Position numbers and translations under genes: made by a program. The notes under the pieces were generated by a model. It was not told the DNA's origin, made no database searches, and saw nothing but the letters and a program-made list of their open reading frames with translations. A DNA stretch of 64,000 nt. It comes from Mixta mediterraneensis. GTDB lineage: Bacteria; Pseudomonadota; Gammaproteobacteria; Enterobacterales; Enterobacteriaceae. The stretch is from assembly GCF_014946725.1 (NCBI RefSeq), contig NZ_JACFXY010000004.1, positions 305,988-369,987 of the forward strand. The letters are read 5' to 3'. Shown here in pieces: positions 63,878 through 64,000 of the stretch (position 1 is its first letter; every line of letters starts with the position of its first letter).

Positions 63878-64000
63878 ATGACGGAAGCAAAGAAACGGAA
63901 ATTGCACAGCGCGGAGTTCAGGGCGAAGGTCGCATTGGAGTCATCCCTTTCACGAACGTGCGCAACTCATCCGGTGGGCCATGAGCGCCAGTGTCAATAC
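63878..64000 (+). pseudogene. IS3-family orfA 5' fragment at the window edge
   Basis: An ATG at 63878 opens TEAKKRKLHSAEFRAKVALE, the typical start of IS3-family OrfA helix-turn-helix proteins ((K)RRxHSAEFKAKVALEA). After about 21 residues the match stops (SSLSRTCATHPVG), so the fragment is truncated or shifted near 63940. The window ends at 64000. Confidence 0.6.

Overview
The window is chromosome of an enteric gammaproteobacterium (Enterobacterales). Family-level placement near Pantoea, Erwinia or Mixta is inference from gene content, not proof. The best evidence is the backbone. nac, cbl, two tRNA-Asn genes, a yeeO-type MATE gene and amn all sit here, and in E. coli K-12 they lie within a few kb of each other (amn, yeeN, asnW, yeeO, asnU, cbl, nac, asnV). 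Here that short block is stretched over about 47 kb by catabolic operons, insertion sequences, repeats and decaying genes.

Layout. 1-10.7 kb: a sugar-acid catabolic cluster that should feed alpha-ketoglutarate (ketopantoate-reductase-like gene, alpha-ketoglutaric semialdehyde dehydrogenase, IclR regulator, DapA-family dehydratase, an MFS importer killed by an amber codon, an MHS-family importer, a luciferase-like oxidoreductase, a sad-type dehydrogenase). 10.7-12.8 kb: remains of an island at tRNA-Asn, with a cut P4-type integrase, an IS3-family element and a DUF1330 tail. 12.9-16.6 kb: a Gfo/Idh remnant, a GT8 glycosyltransferase paired with a sugar-lactone oxidase, a TetR regulator and an IS110 remnant. 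17-20.4 kb: an MFS importer, PdxA2-like dehydrogenase and TIM-barrel isomerase operon. 20.4-25.1 kb: a broken AbiEi-type gene, the second tRNA-Asn and a sugar ABC transporter. 25.4-29.9 kb: nac and cbl, separated by 2.2 kb of GC-rich repeats that include a four-copy tandem array of a unit of about 412 bp. 30.1-35.6 kb: GNAT, GabT-like aminotransferase, thiamine-diphosphate enzyme and SDR. 35.8-37.5 kb: intact phnF followed by wreckage of phnG, phnC and phnD. 37.4-48.3 kb: a sugar system (ABC transporter, D-lyxose isomerase, class II aldolase, PfkB kinase) bracketed by a hybrid histidine kinase and a response regulator; its ATPase gene carries a clean IS903-type insertion with a 9-bp duplication. 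48.4-57.9 kb: an NCS2 purine permease, a coiled-coil membrane protein, amn, and a complete branched-chain amino acid (liv) operon. 58.0-64.0 kb: yeeO with an ochre codon, a small ORF, a degenerate IS3-family element, gene scraps, a DUF4142 protein and the start of another IS3-type orfA.

How it works together. Three promoters (nac, the NCS2 permease, the liv operon) each show a sigma-54 -24/-12 element with NtrC-like sites upstream, so this locus looks like a nitrogen-response neighbourhood. It is interleaved with several carbon-scavenging operons for sugar acids, pentoses or hexoses and GABA-like amines. Many genes are broken by single nonsense codons, deletions or IS insertions, so the region looks like a hot spot that both gains and loses catabolic functions.
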